Assembly: GCA_018333535.1 (NCBI GenBank)
Contig: JAGXTA010000085.1
Location: 1 to 39,032, forward strand
DNA: 39,032 nt
From: Deltaproteobacteria bacterium
Lineage (GTDB): Bacteria > Desulfobacterota > BSN033 > UBA1163
Direction: 5' to 3'
Of the stretch, positions 32,722 to 39,032 are shown in pieces (within the stretch, counting starts at the first letter, position 1; every line of letters begins with the position of its first letter). The position numbers were made by a program, and so were the translations under genes. The notes under the pieces are model-generated. The model did no database searches. It was given only the letters and a program-made list of their open reading frames with translations, and had not been told where the DNA came from.

Positions 32722-33864
32722 ATGAAATTCATTTTCAGGAATTGGTTAAAGTTCTTATGGGCGATCATTCTTACTATCTTGATACCATCTTTGTCCATCT
32801 CCTCAGAACTGACTCCCATTCAAACTCCCTCCACCGGATACCAGCCACAGTTTCAGGTCTCAGGAAATAAGATTTATTTTGTATGGCACGAATATGATGG
32901 ACCTTTTCGCCAGATCTTCACGGCGGAGATGAGTCTGGATGGAACAGGATGGAAGGCAGAAAAGAGGACATCCGGTCAATATGACAAAGTATTCCCTCAA
33001 CTTCACGTGGTAGATAACAAGATTTATTATGTTCGTCAACAGCCCGATGCAACTAAAAATCGTCAGATCTGGACCATGGAGATGAACAAAGATGGAACGG
33101 GATGGAAAGAAGTTCAGAGAACGAACCCCCCTTTTGACAAACAATTCCCTCAATTACAGGTGATGGATAAAAAGATTTATTACACCTGGAATGAATTAGA
33201 TGGGAAAAACCGGCAAATCTGGACCGCTGAGATAAATGTGGATGGAACAGGCTGGAATATGGTCAAACGGACTACAAGCCCTTTTAATAAATATGAACCC
33301 CAACTTCAGGTCGTGGGAGATAAAATTTATCTTGTCTGGAGGGAGTTTAATGGATCCCATTTCCAAGTCTGGACGGGCGTGATGAACCGGGACGGAACAG
33401 GATGGGAGGCTGTAAAACGGACAGCCACCCCCCAGGACAAGCACAATCCCACGTTTAAGGTAGATGAAGGGAAAATCTATTTCACCTGGCATGAAGCGGA
33501 TGGGCCGGATTGGCGAAAAGCCAGATACCAGATATGGACAGCCCAAATGAGCATAGACGGAACGGGATGGCAGGCGATTCAAAGGACCAACACTCCTTTC
33601 GATAAATACACCCCCCAGTTACAGGTTTACGGCGAAAAAGTCTACTATGTCTGGGAGGAGTCGGATGGTAAATATCGTCAGATATGGACCGCTGTAGTAA
33701 ATAAAGATGGTACAGGATGGGGGGCTGAAAAACGGACGAGATCACCCTACGGGAAATATGATCCCCAGTTCCAGATCCTTGGAAATAAGGTTTATTATGT
33801 CTGGCATGAGGATCATGGACCCACAGAGCCCATCTTTGTGTCCATAGAGAACCTGACTTTTTAA
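32722..33864 (+). CDS. Secreted seven-repeat beta-propeller-like protein
   Basis: 380 aa. N-terminal signal (about 1-28). It then has seven repeats of about 50 residues on the theme PQ-LQV-x-KIYYVW-E-DG, RQIWTAEM and DGTGW-xx-KRT. The KIY.VW strand occurs seven times (KIYFVWHEYDG, KIYYVRQQ, KIYYTWNE, KIYLVWRE, KIYFTWHEADG, KVYYVWEE, KVYYVWHE), fitting a seven-bladed propeller. The DGTGW motif recurs six times. Exact function unknown; propellers of this sort bind proteins or glycans. RBS AAGGAGG. Confidence 0.75.
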   Translation: MKFIFRNWLKFLWAIILTILIPSLSISSELTPIQTPSTGYQPQFQVSGNKIYFVWHEYDGPFRQIFTAEMSLDGTGWKAEKRTSGQYDKVFPQLHVVDNKIYYVRQQPDATKNRQIWTMEMNKDGTGWKEVQRTNPPFDKQFPQLQVMDKKIYYTWNELDGKNRQIWTAEINVDGTGWNMVKRTTSPFNKYEPQLQVVGDKIYLVWREFNGSHFQVWTGVMNRDGTGWEAVKRTATPQDKHNPTFKVDEGKIYFTWHEADGPDWRKARYQIWTAQMSIDGTGWQAIQRTNTPFDKYTPQLQVYGEKVYYVWEESDGKYRQIWTAVVNKDGTGWGAEKRTRSPYGKYDPQFQILGNKVYYVWHEDHGPTEPIFVSIENLTF

Positions 33865-33865
33865 C

Positions 33866-33888
33866 CCTCTCTCTTATAAAGAGAGAGG
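33866..33888. terminator. Perfect 10-bp hairpin with ATA loop
   Basis: CCTCTCTCTT pairs with AAGAGAGAGG around ATA, just after the propeller gene. The next bases are CAAAAATAAG, not a T-run. It has the same form as the hairpin at 3318-3340, so it may be a repeat as much as a terminator. Confidence 0.45.
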
Positions 33889-33920
33889 CAAAAATAAGGG
33901 TGAGAAAGGAGGCGCTTCAT

Positions 33921-34463
33921 ATGAACATTTTCAAGAAGTCTCAGTGGTCGCCCTATGTTGCAGGGGCGCTGATCGGAATGGTGAGCTGGTTTGCGGTTCT
34001 CACTGCCGGGAAGTATCTCGGCGTCTCCACTACCTTTGTTCGGACGATCGGGATGATCGAAAGCCTCTTTGTCCCGGAGCGGGTTGCCTCCATGCCCTAT
34101 TTCGTCAAAGAGAAACCGATGATCGACTGGCAGTGGATGGAGGTTCTGGGAATCCTCATCGGCGCTTTTATAGCGGCAAGGCTCCCGGGAAAGTTTAAGG
34201 GTAAATTTGTTCCGCCGATGTGGGAGAAACGGTTCGGGCCTGACCGTTTTAAACGATGGTTTGTCGCCTTTCTTGGCGGAATCATTCTAATGTTTGGGGC
34301 CCGAATGGCCGATGGCTGACCGAGCGGCCACGGAATCAGCGGTTCGCTGCAATTAGCCCTAAGTGGTTGGATCTCTCTTATCTGTTTCTTTATCGGGGGC
34401 GTCGTAATGGCTCGCCTCCTCTACGGGAAAGTTTATCCTGAGCATGTCGAAGGAGGTGAGTAG
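33921..34463 (+). CDS. Putative selenocysteine-containing YeeE/YedE transporter, UGA at codon 133
   Basis: 180 aa when the TGA at 34317-34319 is read as selenocysteine; a standard caller would stop at 132 aa. Start ATG 33921 has AAGGAGG upstream. Up to the TGA it is homologous to the gene at 28646 (SQWSPYVAGALIGMVSWFAV, STTFVRTIGMIESLF, DWQWMEVLGILIGAFIA). After it: PSGHGISGSLQLALSGW and ICFFIGGVV, matching TSGHGISGTLQLAVSSW and ICFFIGGIV. The TGA falls exactly on the Cys of the paralogue's GGC motif. The other family Cys (PIGCST) is Val here (YLGVST). The stop TAG is one base before the next start. A nonsense mutation (TGC to TGA) remains possible. Confidence 0.72.
34337..34349 (+). promoter_or_regulatory. 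SECIS-like hairpin downstream of UGA
   Basis: CAGC-GGTTC-GCTG (or CAGCG-GTT-CGCTG) lies 17 nt after the UGA, with the GGUUC loop starting 20-22 nt after it. Bacterial SECIS elements have a short stem, a G among the first loop bases (GGUCU in E. coli fdhF) and a loop 16-37 nt from the UGA. The paralogue at 28646 encodes the same residues here with codons that cannot form this hairpin. Confidence 0.6.
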
Positions 34464-34464
34464 G

Positions 34465-35007
34465 ATGGGAACTCTTATTCTGGGACTCATCACCGGTATC
34501 TTCTTTGGTTTCTTTCTCCAGAAAGGCCAGGCATTAAGATATGATAGACAGCTTGGCATGCTACGATTAAAAGACTTCACCATCCTTAAATTGATGGTCA
34601 CTGCGATTCTTGTGGGAATGGTAGGAATCTACTTCTTTGTGGATATGGGGTGGGGGAAACTGAGTCTGAAACCCACCATCCTGGGGGCCAATATAATCGG
34701 AGGACTGATCTTCGGCCTGGGTTGGGGTATGCTTGGATACTGCCCGGGAACAGCGATTGGCGCAACCGGTGAAGGAAGATGGGATGCTTTCTGGGGTGGG
34801 GTCCTTGGAATGCTGGTTGGAGCAGGAATCTTTGCCGAGGTCTATCCCTCCCTTAAAGATAGTTTTCTAAAGTGGGGAGATTATGGGAAGCTCAGTATTC
34901 CTGCGCTACTTGGGGTCAATCACTGGATTGTAATCGCTCTTGTCTGGGCTGTGATGATTACAGTGTTGTTTGTCTTAGACAAGAAAAAATCTTTGATAAA
35001 GAATTAA
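34465..35007 (+). CDS. YeeE/YedE second-half protein (DUF6691-like), intact
   Basis: 180 aa, about four membrane helices. GLITGIFFGFFLQKGQALRY, LKDFTILKLMVTAILVGMVG, NIIGGLIFGLGWGMLGYCPG with the family Cys, and GMLVGAGIFAEVYPSLKD. It pairs with the TGA-containing first half, only 1 nt upstream, so the two are translationally linked and should form one transporter. Start 34465 with AAGGAGG eight bases upstream is preferred over 34444. The ribosome site lies in a CTGAGCATGTCGAAGG word resembling the REP-like family. Confidence 0.85.
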   Translation: MGTLILGLITGIFFGFFLQKGQALRYDRQLGMLRLKDFTILKLMVTAILVGMVGIYFFVDMGWGKLSLKPTILGANIIGGLIFGLGWGMLGYCPGTAIGATGEGRWDAFWGGVLGMLVGAGIFAEVYPSLKDSFLKWGDYGKLSIPALLGVNHWIVIALVWAVMITVLFVLDKKKSLIKN

Positions 35008-35014
35008 TCTCAAT

Positions 35015-35055
35015 GAATATTCTCCTCCCCTTTGATAAAGGGGAGGAGAATATTC
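35015..35055. terminator. Bidirectional terminator between convergent genes
   Basis: A 19-bp perfect stem GAATATTCTCCTCCCCTTT / AAAGGGGAGGAGAATATTC with loop GAT, placed between the plus-strand transporter and the minus-strand bacterioferritin. Strong in either direction, though the T-runs are short. Confidence 0.75.
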
Positions 35056-35061
35056 TTAACT

Positions 35062-35520
35062 TTAGCTTGTAAGGGTAGCTAAGTAAGCGGCTCCGAGTTT
35101 ATCGATATGATCTTTCACATTCTCAAAGTAGTTGAAATGCTCTTCCTCATCCTTGAGAAGTTCTTCGAATATCTCTTTTGAAATCTGATCCTTCTCCGCG
35201 GCACAGACGACAGAGGCATCGTTATACATCTTCATGGCCCCTGCCTCAAGACCCATATTTGTCTTCAGCATTTCTCCGATTGCCTGCCCTTTTTTGGCAA
35301 CGCCATCGGGTTTGGAGGTGGGTTCGCCTTTCAGGAAGAGAATTCTCTCCGCCAATTTCTCCGCATGTTTCATTTCTGCAATCGCAATCTCCTTAAACTT
35401 GGAGGCCAGTTTTCCAAAATCCTGGTCTTCGAGTTCATAGTGCTGGGCCATATACTGGGTAATCGCAGTTAATTCCCTCGACCGTGCCGCATTCAACAGA
35501 TCAATCACCTTCTTGCTCAT
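35062..35520 (-). CDS. bfr: Bacterioferritin
   Basis: 152 aa, close to the usual 155-160. All dinuclear iron ligands are visible: Glu16, Glu49, His52, Glu92, Glu125 and His128 (in DEEEH). Met50 in AIAEMKHAEKL is at the position of the heme-binding Met of bacterioferritins, which separates it from plain ferritin. It oxidises and stores iron in a 24-subunit shell and protects against peroxide. Single gene, read toward the terminator at 35015. RBS AGGAGGGC lies just before the ATG. Confidence 0.9.
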   Translation of the reverse strand: MSKKVIDLLNAARSRELTAITQYMAQHYELEDQDFGKLASKFKEIAIAEMKHAEKLAERILFLKGEPTSKPDGVAKKGQAIGEMLKTNMGLEAGAMKMYNDASVVCAAEKDQISKEIFEELLKDEEEHFNYFENVKDHIDKLGAAYLATLTS

Positions 35521-35606
35521 ATGCCCTCCTTTCTCTTTTTAATGTTATTTAATCTTATAACATTGAATTCACTCTAAGACAAGTTAAATTTGGAATAGCA
35601 CTTAAA

Positions 35607-35685
35607 AGAGAGCTCTGAAAAACTATCTTTTGCTATCTGATTTCACAGATTATCAGAGATTTCTGGACTTTTTCAGAAATCTCTA
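35607..35685. repeat. Short copy of AGAGAGCTCTGAAAAAC...TCAGAAATCTCTA repeat
   Basis: Left end AGAGAGCTCTGAAAAAC, right end GGACTTTTTCAGAAATCTCTA. Same ends as 14911-15083 but with about 80 bp in total. Its right end abuts the vapBC promoter; TCTTGACA follows at the same spacing as in the pilin promoter. Confidence 0.8.
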
Positions 35686-35694
35686 AAAACACTC

Positions 35695-35722
35695 TTGACA
35701 AAGGAATATTTCAGCATATAAT
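35695..35722 (+). promoter_or_regulatory. Consensus sigma-70 promoter for vapBC
   Basis: TTGACA (35695-35700), 16 bp, TATAAT (35717-35722): both hexamers perfect. The RBS AGGAGG is at 35735-35740. Such TA operons are usually repressed by the VapBC complex at this site; a nearby operator was not identified. Confidence 0.8.
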
Positions 35723-35748
35723 GGTATCATATAAAGGAGGTGCGACTT

Positions 35749-35982
35749 ATGCGTGCAACATTAAACATACCTGATGATCTCCTTTCCGAGGTGCAAAAAA
35801 TATCAGGTGAAAAATCAAAGACAAAAGCCATTACTACAGCCATGGAGGAATTCATCAAACAGAAAAAGATCAAAGAACTAATTGCCCTTAAAGGCAAGGT
35901 TCGAATCGACTACGATTGGGAAAAAGAAGAAGAACTTGAAATGAAAGCCCAAAAAAAGAGGGAGAAGCTCCTTGAAAAATAG
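35749..35982 (+). CDS. vapB: VapB-type antitoxin
   Basis: 77 aa. N-terminal ribbon-helix-helix type region MRATLNIPDDLLSEVQKISG, then SKTKAITTAMEEFIKQKKIK, as in the VapB/DUF2191 antitoxins that go with PIN toxins; the tail is charged (KEEELEMKAQKKREKLLEK) and would wrap the toxin. Start 35749 has AGGAGG at eight bases; a GTG at 35740 is in frame but lies on the RBS. Its stop overlaps the toxin gene. Confidence 0.85.
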   Translation: MRATLNIPDDLLSEVQKISGEKSKTKAITTAMEEFIKQKKIKELIALKGKVRIDYDWEKEEELEMKAQKKREKLLEK

Positions 35983-36358
35983 AATATTGGCTGACACAAC
36001 CGCCTGGATTGAGTTTTTCAGGGGAAAATCAAAAGTTGCAGACCGTTTTGAAATGCTCCTCATAGAAAATGCCGTCTGCACATGCGGAGTTGTAATGTTC
36101 GAGGTTCTCCAAGGGATAAAGTCAGAAGGTGAAAAAAATAAAATTTTAAGCATCTTGGCAACCCTGCCATATTTTGAGATGATGAAAAAACTCTGGCAAA
36201 GCGCTGCGGAGCTTTCCCTATCGTTGAAAAAGAATGGCGTCAATCTGCCTTTGTCCGATATTTTGATTGCCGCCATTGCCGTTGAAAATGACCTCTCTAT
36301 CTACACCCTCGACAACCACTTTACCCTAATCCCCAATTTAAAACTCTATTCTTTTTAA
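35972..36358 (+). CDS. vapC: VapC-type PIN-domain toxin
   Basis: 128 aa. PIN nuclease acidic residues: Asp8 in ILADTTAWIEFF, Glu in VVMFEVLQGIKS, Asp in LPLSDILIAAIAVEN and Asp in YTLDNHFTLI. PIN toxins of this class cut RNA (tRNA or rRNA) when the antitoxin is lost. Probable start is TTG at 35972, overlapping the vapB stop by 11 bp. The pair sits next to a repeat, as mobile TA modules often do. Confidence 0.85.
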   Translation: MKNRILADTTAWIEFFRGKSKVADRFEMLLIENAVCTCGVVMFEVLQGIKSEGEKNKILSILATLPYFEMMKKLWQSAAELSLSLKKNGVNLPLSDILIAAIAVENDLSIYTLDNHFTLIPNLKLYSF

Positions 36359-36437
36359 AAAATTAGCCTGCGTGGGAGCTTCATATTGTAAATTAAATTT
36401 TAGAATGTTAATAAAAACAATATGTAAGGAGTAAAAA

Positions 36438-38522
36438 ATGATCCTCAAAACCTACTGCGCCAGGATGGACCATGGTGGGTGCGGGATTCTGGCCCATGTG
36501 GAAGATGGGAGAATTAAAAAGATTGAGGGCGATCCCGACTGTCCCTTAAACAGGGGAACCATCTGCGCCAAAGGCGTTGCACAGATCGAAAGGCTGAACC
36601 ATCCCGACCGACTCACGTATCCTATGAAGAGGATGGGCAACAGGGGAGAGGGGAAATGGGCCCGCATCTCCTGGGACGAGGCGCTTGAGACGATCGTCAA
36701 TAAGATCAATGAGAGCATCGAACGCTCAGGCCCGGAAGCCATTGCTTTTGCACAGGGAACGCCCAAGGGCCTGGAGCTCTTCCTGCTGATTCGGCTGGCA
36801 AACCTTCTCCGCATCCCGAATATCTCTACGCCTGGCAACATCTGCCATATGCCAAGGGAAACCGCCTCCACGCTTACCTGTGGCTTCTTTCCGGTTCCTG
36901 ACTTTGCTCACCCTCCGGCCTGCGTTTTGGTCTGGGGAAGCAACCTCTTTCAGACGAACGAGGAGGGGATTATAGGCTCGCAGTTGAAAAGGGCTCTGGA
37001 TCGCGGAGCAAAACTGATCGTCATCGATCCAAGAAAGACAGGGGTCGCCTCCAAGGCGGATCTCTGGATACAACCCAGGCCTGGCACAGACCTATTTTTA
37101 GCGCTGGGAATGCTCAGGGCCATCGTTGATGAAGAACTCTATGATAAAGCTTTTGTAGAAAACTGGACAAAAGGCTTTCCGGAACTGAAAGACCTTCTCC
37201 GGCATTATCCTCTTGATAAAGTTTCTGAAATCACATGGGTCTCAAAGGAGCGGATCATTGAGGCGGCCCGGCTTTACTCCCAGACCAAACCCGCATCTCT
37301 CCAGTGGGGAAATGCGATCGAACATAATATCAACAGCTTCCAGTGCGCGAGGGCTCTGCTCATCCTCATGGCGATCACTGGAAATCTCGATATCCCTGGT
37401 GGAAATGTAAACCGTGTTGGTCCGACTATTATGAGGCCTGGCGAATTGGTCCAGATCAAGAAATTTCCCGAAAAGAAAGATAAGATCCTCAGCCCGGAAT
37501 TCCGGCTGGCCACGATGATGGGCTTTGTACCCTCTCAGTTAATCGTCAAAGCCATCCTCAGCGGAAAGCCTCATCCCATTCGAATGCTCTATGTTCAGGG
37601 TGGAAATCCCCTTCTCAGCTACGCCAATGCACAAGAGACCTTCGAAGCTTTGAAAAAATTGGACTTCTTAGCCGTCTCAGAGATATTTTTAACTCCCACA
37701 GCACAAATGGCTGATATTGTTCTGCCTGCGGCCACCAATTTTGAGTTTGATGACATCGGCCATTTCGGTCTTCCCCATGGGTTTATCCTGGCCCGACCCA
37801 GGATCGTTGAACCGGTTGGAGAGTCCTGGCCTGATTCGAAAATCTTAAATGAATTGGGCAAAAAACTCGGCCTCGGTCATTATTTCTGGAATGACCTCGT
37901 GGAATGCCTTGACGAGATTCTCAAACCAGCGGGCATGACTTATGACGATTTCAAGACCATCGGGATATTAAAGGGGAAGTGGGAGTATCGGTCCTATGAA
38001 AAGAAGGGATTTTCAACGCCTTCGGGAAAGATCGAAATCTACTCCGAACAATTGAAAGGATGGGGATACGAACCTCTTCCCAGCCCTCTGGCTATTCCGC
38101 GAGCTCCCGGAGAATCGCTTAAAGAGTATCCGCTCATCTTCACCTCTGCCAAAGACCCTTTCTTCTTCCATTCGGCTTACCGGAATATCCCATCCCTCCG
38201 AAAACTCTCACCGGATCCTGTTCTTCTCCTTCATCCTGACACTGCATCACAATCGGGCATTGAAGAGGGAGACTGGGTCGCTGTCGAAACGGAGAGGGGA
38301 TCAATCCGTCAGAAGGCAAAACTGGATAGTGAGATCGACCCTCGCGTCATTATCGTCAGTTTCGGCTGGTGGTTTCCCGAGCGAAAAGACCTCGAACTAA
38401 ATGGGTGGAAAGAATCAAACCTCAATATCCTGACGGACAACAATCCTCCCTATGAACCGGCGATTGGTTCCACTCCCTTGCGGGCGATCCCCTGCCGCAT
38501 CTCCAAATCGGATCCATTTTAA
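36438..38522 (+). CDS. Molybdopterin (Mo/W-bisPGD) oxidoreductase, DMSO-reductase superfamily, catalytic subunit
   Basis: 694 aa. N-terminal Fe-S region is C7-x3-D11-x3-C15-x27-C43: the second cysteine is replaced by Asp (CARMDHGGCG). Mo-bisPGD binding follows (TPGNICHMPRETASTLTCG with Cys followed by His-x-Pro in the metal-ligand position of formate-dehydrogenase-like enzymes; VLVWGSNLFQTNE; VIDPRKTGVASKADLWIQPR) and the C-terminal dinucleotide domain (SGIEEGDWVAVETERGSIRQ). No Tat signal, so cytoplasmic. No partner subunits next door. Substrate cannot be told from sequence: formate dehydrogenase-like, acetylene-hydratase-like or an aromatic/thiol oxidoreductase are open. Confidence 0.8.
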   Translation: MILKTYCARMDHGGCGILAHVEDGRIKKIEGDPDCPLNRGTICAKGVAQIERLNHPDRLTYPMKRMGNRGEGKWARISWDEALETIVNKINESIERSGPEAIAFAQGTPKGLELFLLIRLANLLRIPNISTPGNICHMPRETASTLTCGFFPVPDFAHPPACVLVWGSNLFQTNEEGIIGSQLKRALDRGAKLIVIDPRKTGVASKADLWIQPRPGTDLFLALGMLRAIVDEELYDKAFVENWTKGFPELKDLLRHYPLDKVSEITWVSKERIIEAARLYSQTKPASLQWGNAIEHNINSFQCARALLILMAITGNLDIPGGNVNRVGPTIMRPGELVQIKKFPEKKDKILSPEFRLATMMGFVPSQLIVKAILSGKPHPIRMLYVQGGNPLLSYANAQETFEALKKLDFLAVSEIFLTPTAQMADIVLPAATNFEFDDIGHFGLPHGFILARPRIVEPVGESWPDSKILNELGKKLGLGHYFWNDLVECLDEILKPAGMTYDDFKTIGILKGKWEYRSYEKKGFSTPSGKIEIYSEQLKGWGYEPLPSPLAIPRAPGESLKEYPLIFTSAKDPFFFHSAYRNIPSLRKLSPDPVLLLHPDTASQSGIEEGDWVAVETERGSIRQKAKLDSEIDPRVIIVSFGWWFPERKDLELNGWKESNLNILTDNNPPYEPAIGSTPLRAIPCRISKSDPF

Positions 38523-38584
38523 GGGTAACTGCAATTCCTCAGTTATTAGGGAACATATAATTCCTGATGAAATTTAATAACACC

Positions 38585-38655
38585 CGATAGGTGGGACATT
38601 CTTGTCCCGCCTATATCGGAGGCGGGGTTAGACCTGCAGCAGGCCCCGCCTATCG
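38585..38655. repeat. CGATAGG...CCTATCG palindromic repeat
   Basis: Ends CGATAGGTGGGAC and CCCCGCCTATCG, with inner GGGACATTCTTGTCCC and GGCGGGG/CCCCGCC arms. It lies in the 241-nt spacer after the oxidoreductase. Confidence 0.7.
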
Positions 38656-38717
38656 ACTTCTCCTATCAATAAAATTACCAAAATAACCGAGTGGTTACGT
38701 GTAACTTTTCAATTTCC

Positions 38718-38777
38718 TTGACAATTCCTTCAAAATGGATAGAATTCAAAGAATTGTATCACTTTAGCTCTTTGAAA
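38718..38777 (+). promoter_or_regulatory. Promoter-like site with boxA-like word facing the IS66 fragment
   Basis: TTGACA (38718-38723), 16 bp, TAGAAT (38740-38745), then AGCTCTTTGAAA (38766-38777), which resembles an rRNA-leader boxA. It points right, antisense to the transposase end. A TTCAGTTTTCAAAGAAC word (reverse complement of a similar motif) lies beyond the left-hand transposase at 216-232. Function uncertain. Confidence 0.35.
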
Positions 38778-39032
38778 AAAGAATAAGCTGGCAATTTAAG
38801 ATCTCGTCCGTTGACCGAGCTTTCAATGCCTCTTTTGCGGTAGAGAGGATGATTTCTACCGGGTTGTGACCTTGGAGTTGGGCGGATCGGAACAGGGTCA
38901 TCAGGATCGACTGGGTTTGGGCACCCTGGTCGGACCGATTTTGTTGGGATACCTTTCGGGTGAGGACGGGAGATCTCATCTGTTGCTCCGCATGATTATT
39001 ATAAGGGCTCACCCCTTCATACTCCAGAAAGG
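38764..39032 (-). CDS. IS66-family transposase, C-terminal end, truncated by window edge
   Basis: The frame is open from the window edge (FLEYEGVSPYNNHAEQQMR...) to TAA at 38764. NNHAEQQMRSPVLTRKVSQQ and RSDQGAQTQSILMTLFRSAQ, then LQGHNP, follow the IS66 DDE C-terminal pattern NNHAERALR...RK..G..RS..GA......S......LQG.NP. The catalytic Glu would be in NNHAE. An internal GTG at 39012 is not a real start. The element extends beyond the window, so its intactness is unknown. Confidence 0.85.
   Translation of the reverse strand, partial: FLEYEGVSPYNNHAEQQMRSPVLTRKVSQQNRSDQGAQTQSILMTLFRSAQLQGHNPVEIILSTAKEALKARSTDEILNCQLILFSKS

Noticed and set aside
29461-34319. Genome-wide TGA recoding (for example TGA as Gly, code 25) to explain the two in-frame TGA codons
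   Set aside because: Several genes here end properly at TGA with the next gene overlapping (pilO, YfhO gene, TPR-ATPase ATGA junction), and one TGA aligns with Cys, not Gly.
38766-38777. rRNA operon suggested by a boxA-like word
   Set aside because: No rRNA sequence follows within the window; the word overlaps a transposase end.

Overview
The window looks like chromosomal DNA of an anaerobic bacterium of the Desulfobacterota (deltaproteobacterial) type. This rests on gene content: an MSHA-like type IV pilus cluster, an octaheme cytochrome c of the hydroxylamine-oxidoreductase type, ADP-forming acyl-CoA synthetase subunits, selenium/molybdenum hydroxylase accessory genes and several sulfur-uptake genes. 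No rRNA, tRNA or CRISPR array was seen. The phylum assignment is inference. The DNA carries an unusual number of dispersed palindromic repeats of at least six families, in spacers and inside reading frames. IS fragments sit at both window edges.

Layout. (1) 1-135: C-terminal end of an IS1182-like transposase. (2) 349-9862, plus strand: pilus/secretion assembly genes in the order known for MSHA pili (PilM-PilN fusion, PilO, PilP-like, secretin, ExeA-like ATPase, TPR protein, extension ATPase). A GIY-YIG nuclease gene bracketed by inverted repeats interrupts the set. (3) 14833-9948, minus strand: three type IV pilins, a YfhO-family membrane glycosyltransferase and a Dpm1-like glycosyltransferase. 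(4) 21054-15097, minus strand: MocA-like, YqeB and YqeC proteins, an exported protein, a GT39-like enzyme and XdhC. Four of these serve maturation of (selenium-dependent) molybdenum hydroxylases. (5) 21121-24570, plus: acetyl-CoA synthetase and an octaheme cytochrome; 26656-24567, minus: both subunits of an ADP-forming acyl-CoA synthetase. (6) 26972-31858, plus: persulfide-dioxygenase-like MBL/rhodanese protein, a split YeeE/YedE transporter pair, SulP permease and a zinc-ribbon protein. (7) 32201-35007, plus: two exported proteins (one a seven-repeat beta-propeller) and a second split YeeE/YedE pair. (8) 35062-38522: bacterioferritin, a VapBC pair and a molybdopterin oxidoreductase. (9) 38764 to the end: C-terminus of an IS66-type transposase.

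Most interesting. In the second YeeE/YedE pair, the conserved Cys of the GGC-TSGHGISG motif is replaced by an in-frame TGA (34317-34319). The homologous sequence continues for 47 codons, and a SECIS-like hairpin with a GGUUC loop begins 17 nt after the UGA. The Cys-encoding paralogue in the same window lacks this hairpin. This is best read as a selenocysteine-containing YeeE/YedE transporter in a genome with other selenium-trait genes. The partner half of the first pair also has an in-frame TGA (29461-29463), but at a Gly position, so it is more ambiguous. Also notable: a GIY-YIG gene bounded by inverted REP-like repeats, palindromic repeats translated in frame within five genes, and a repeat family that places an identical TCTTGACA box at the same distance from its end in front of both the pilin array and vapBC.
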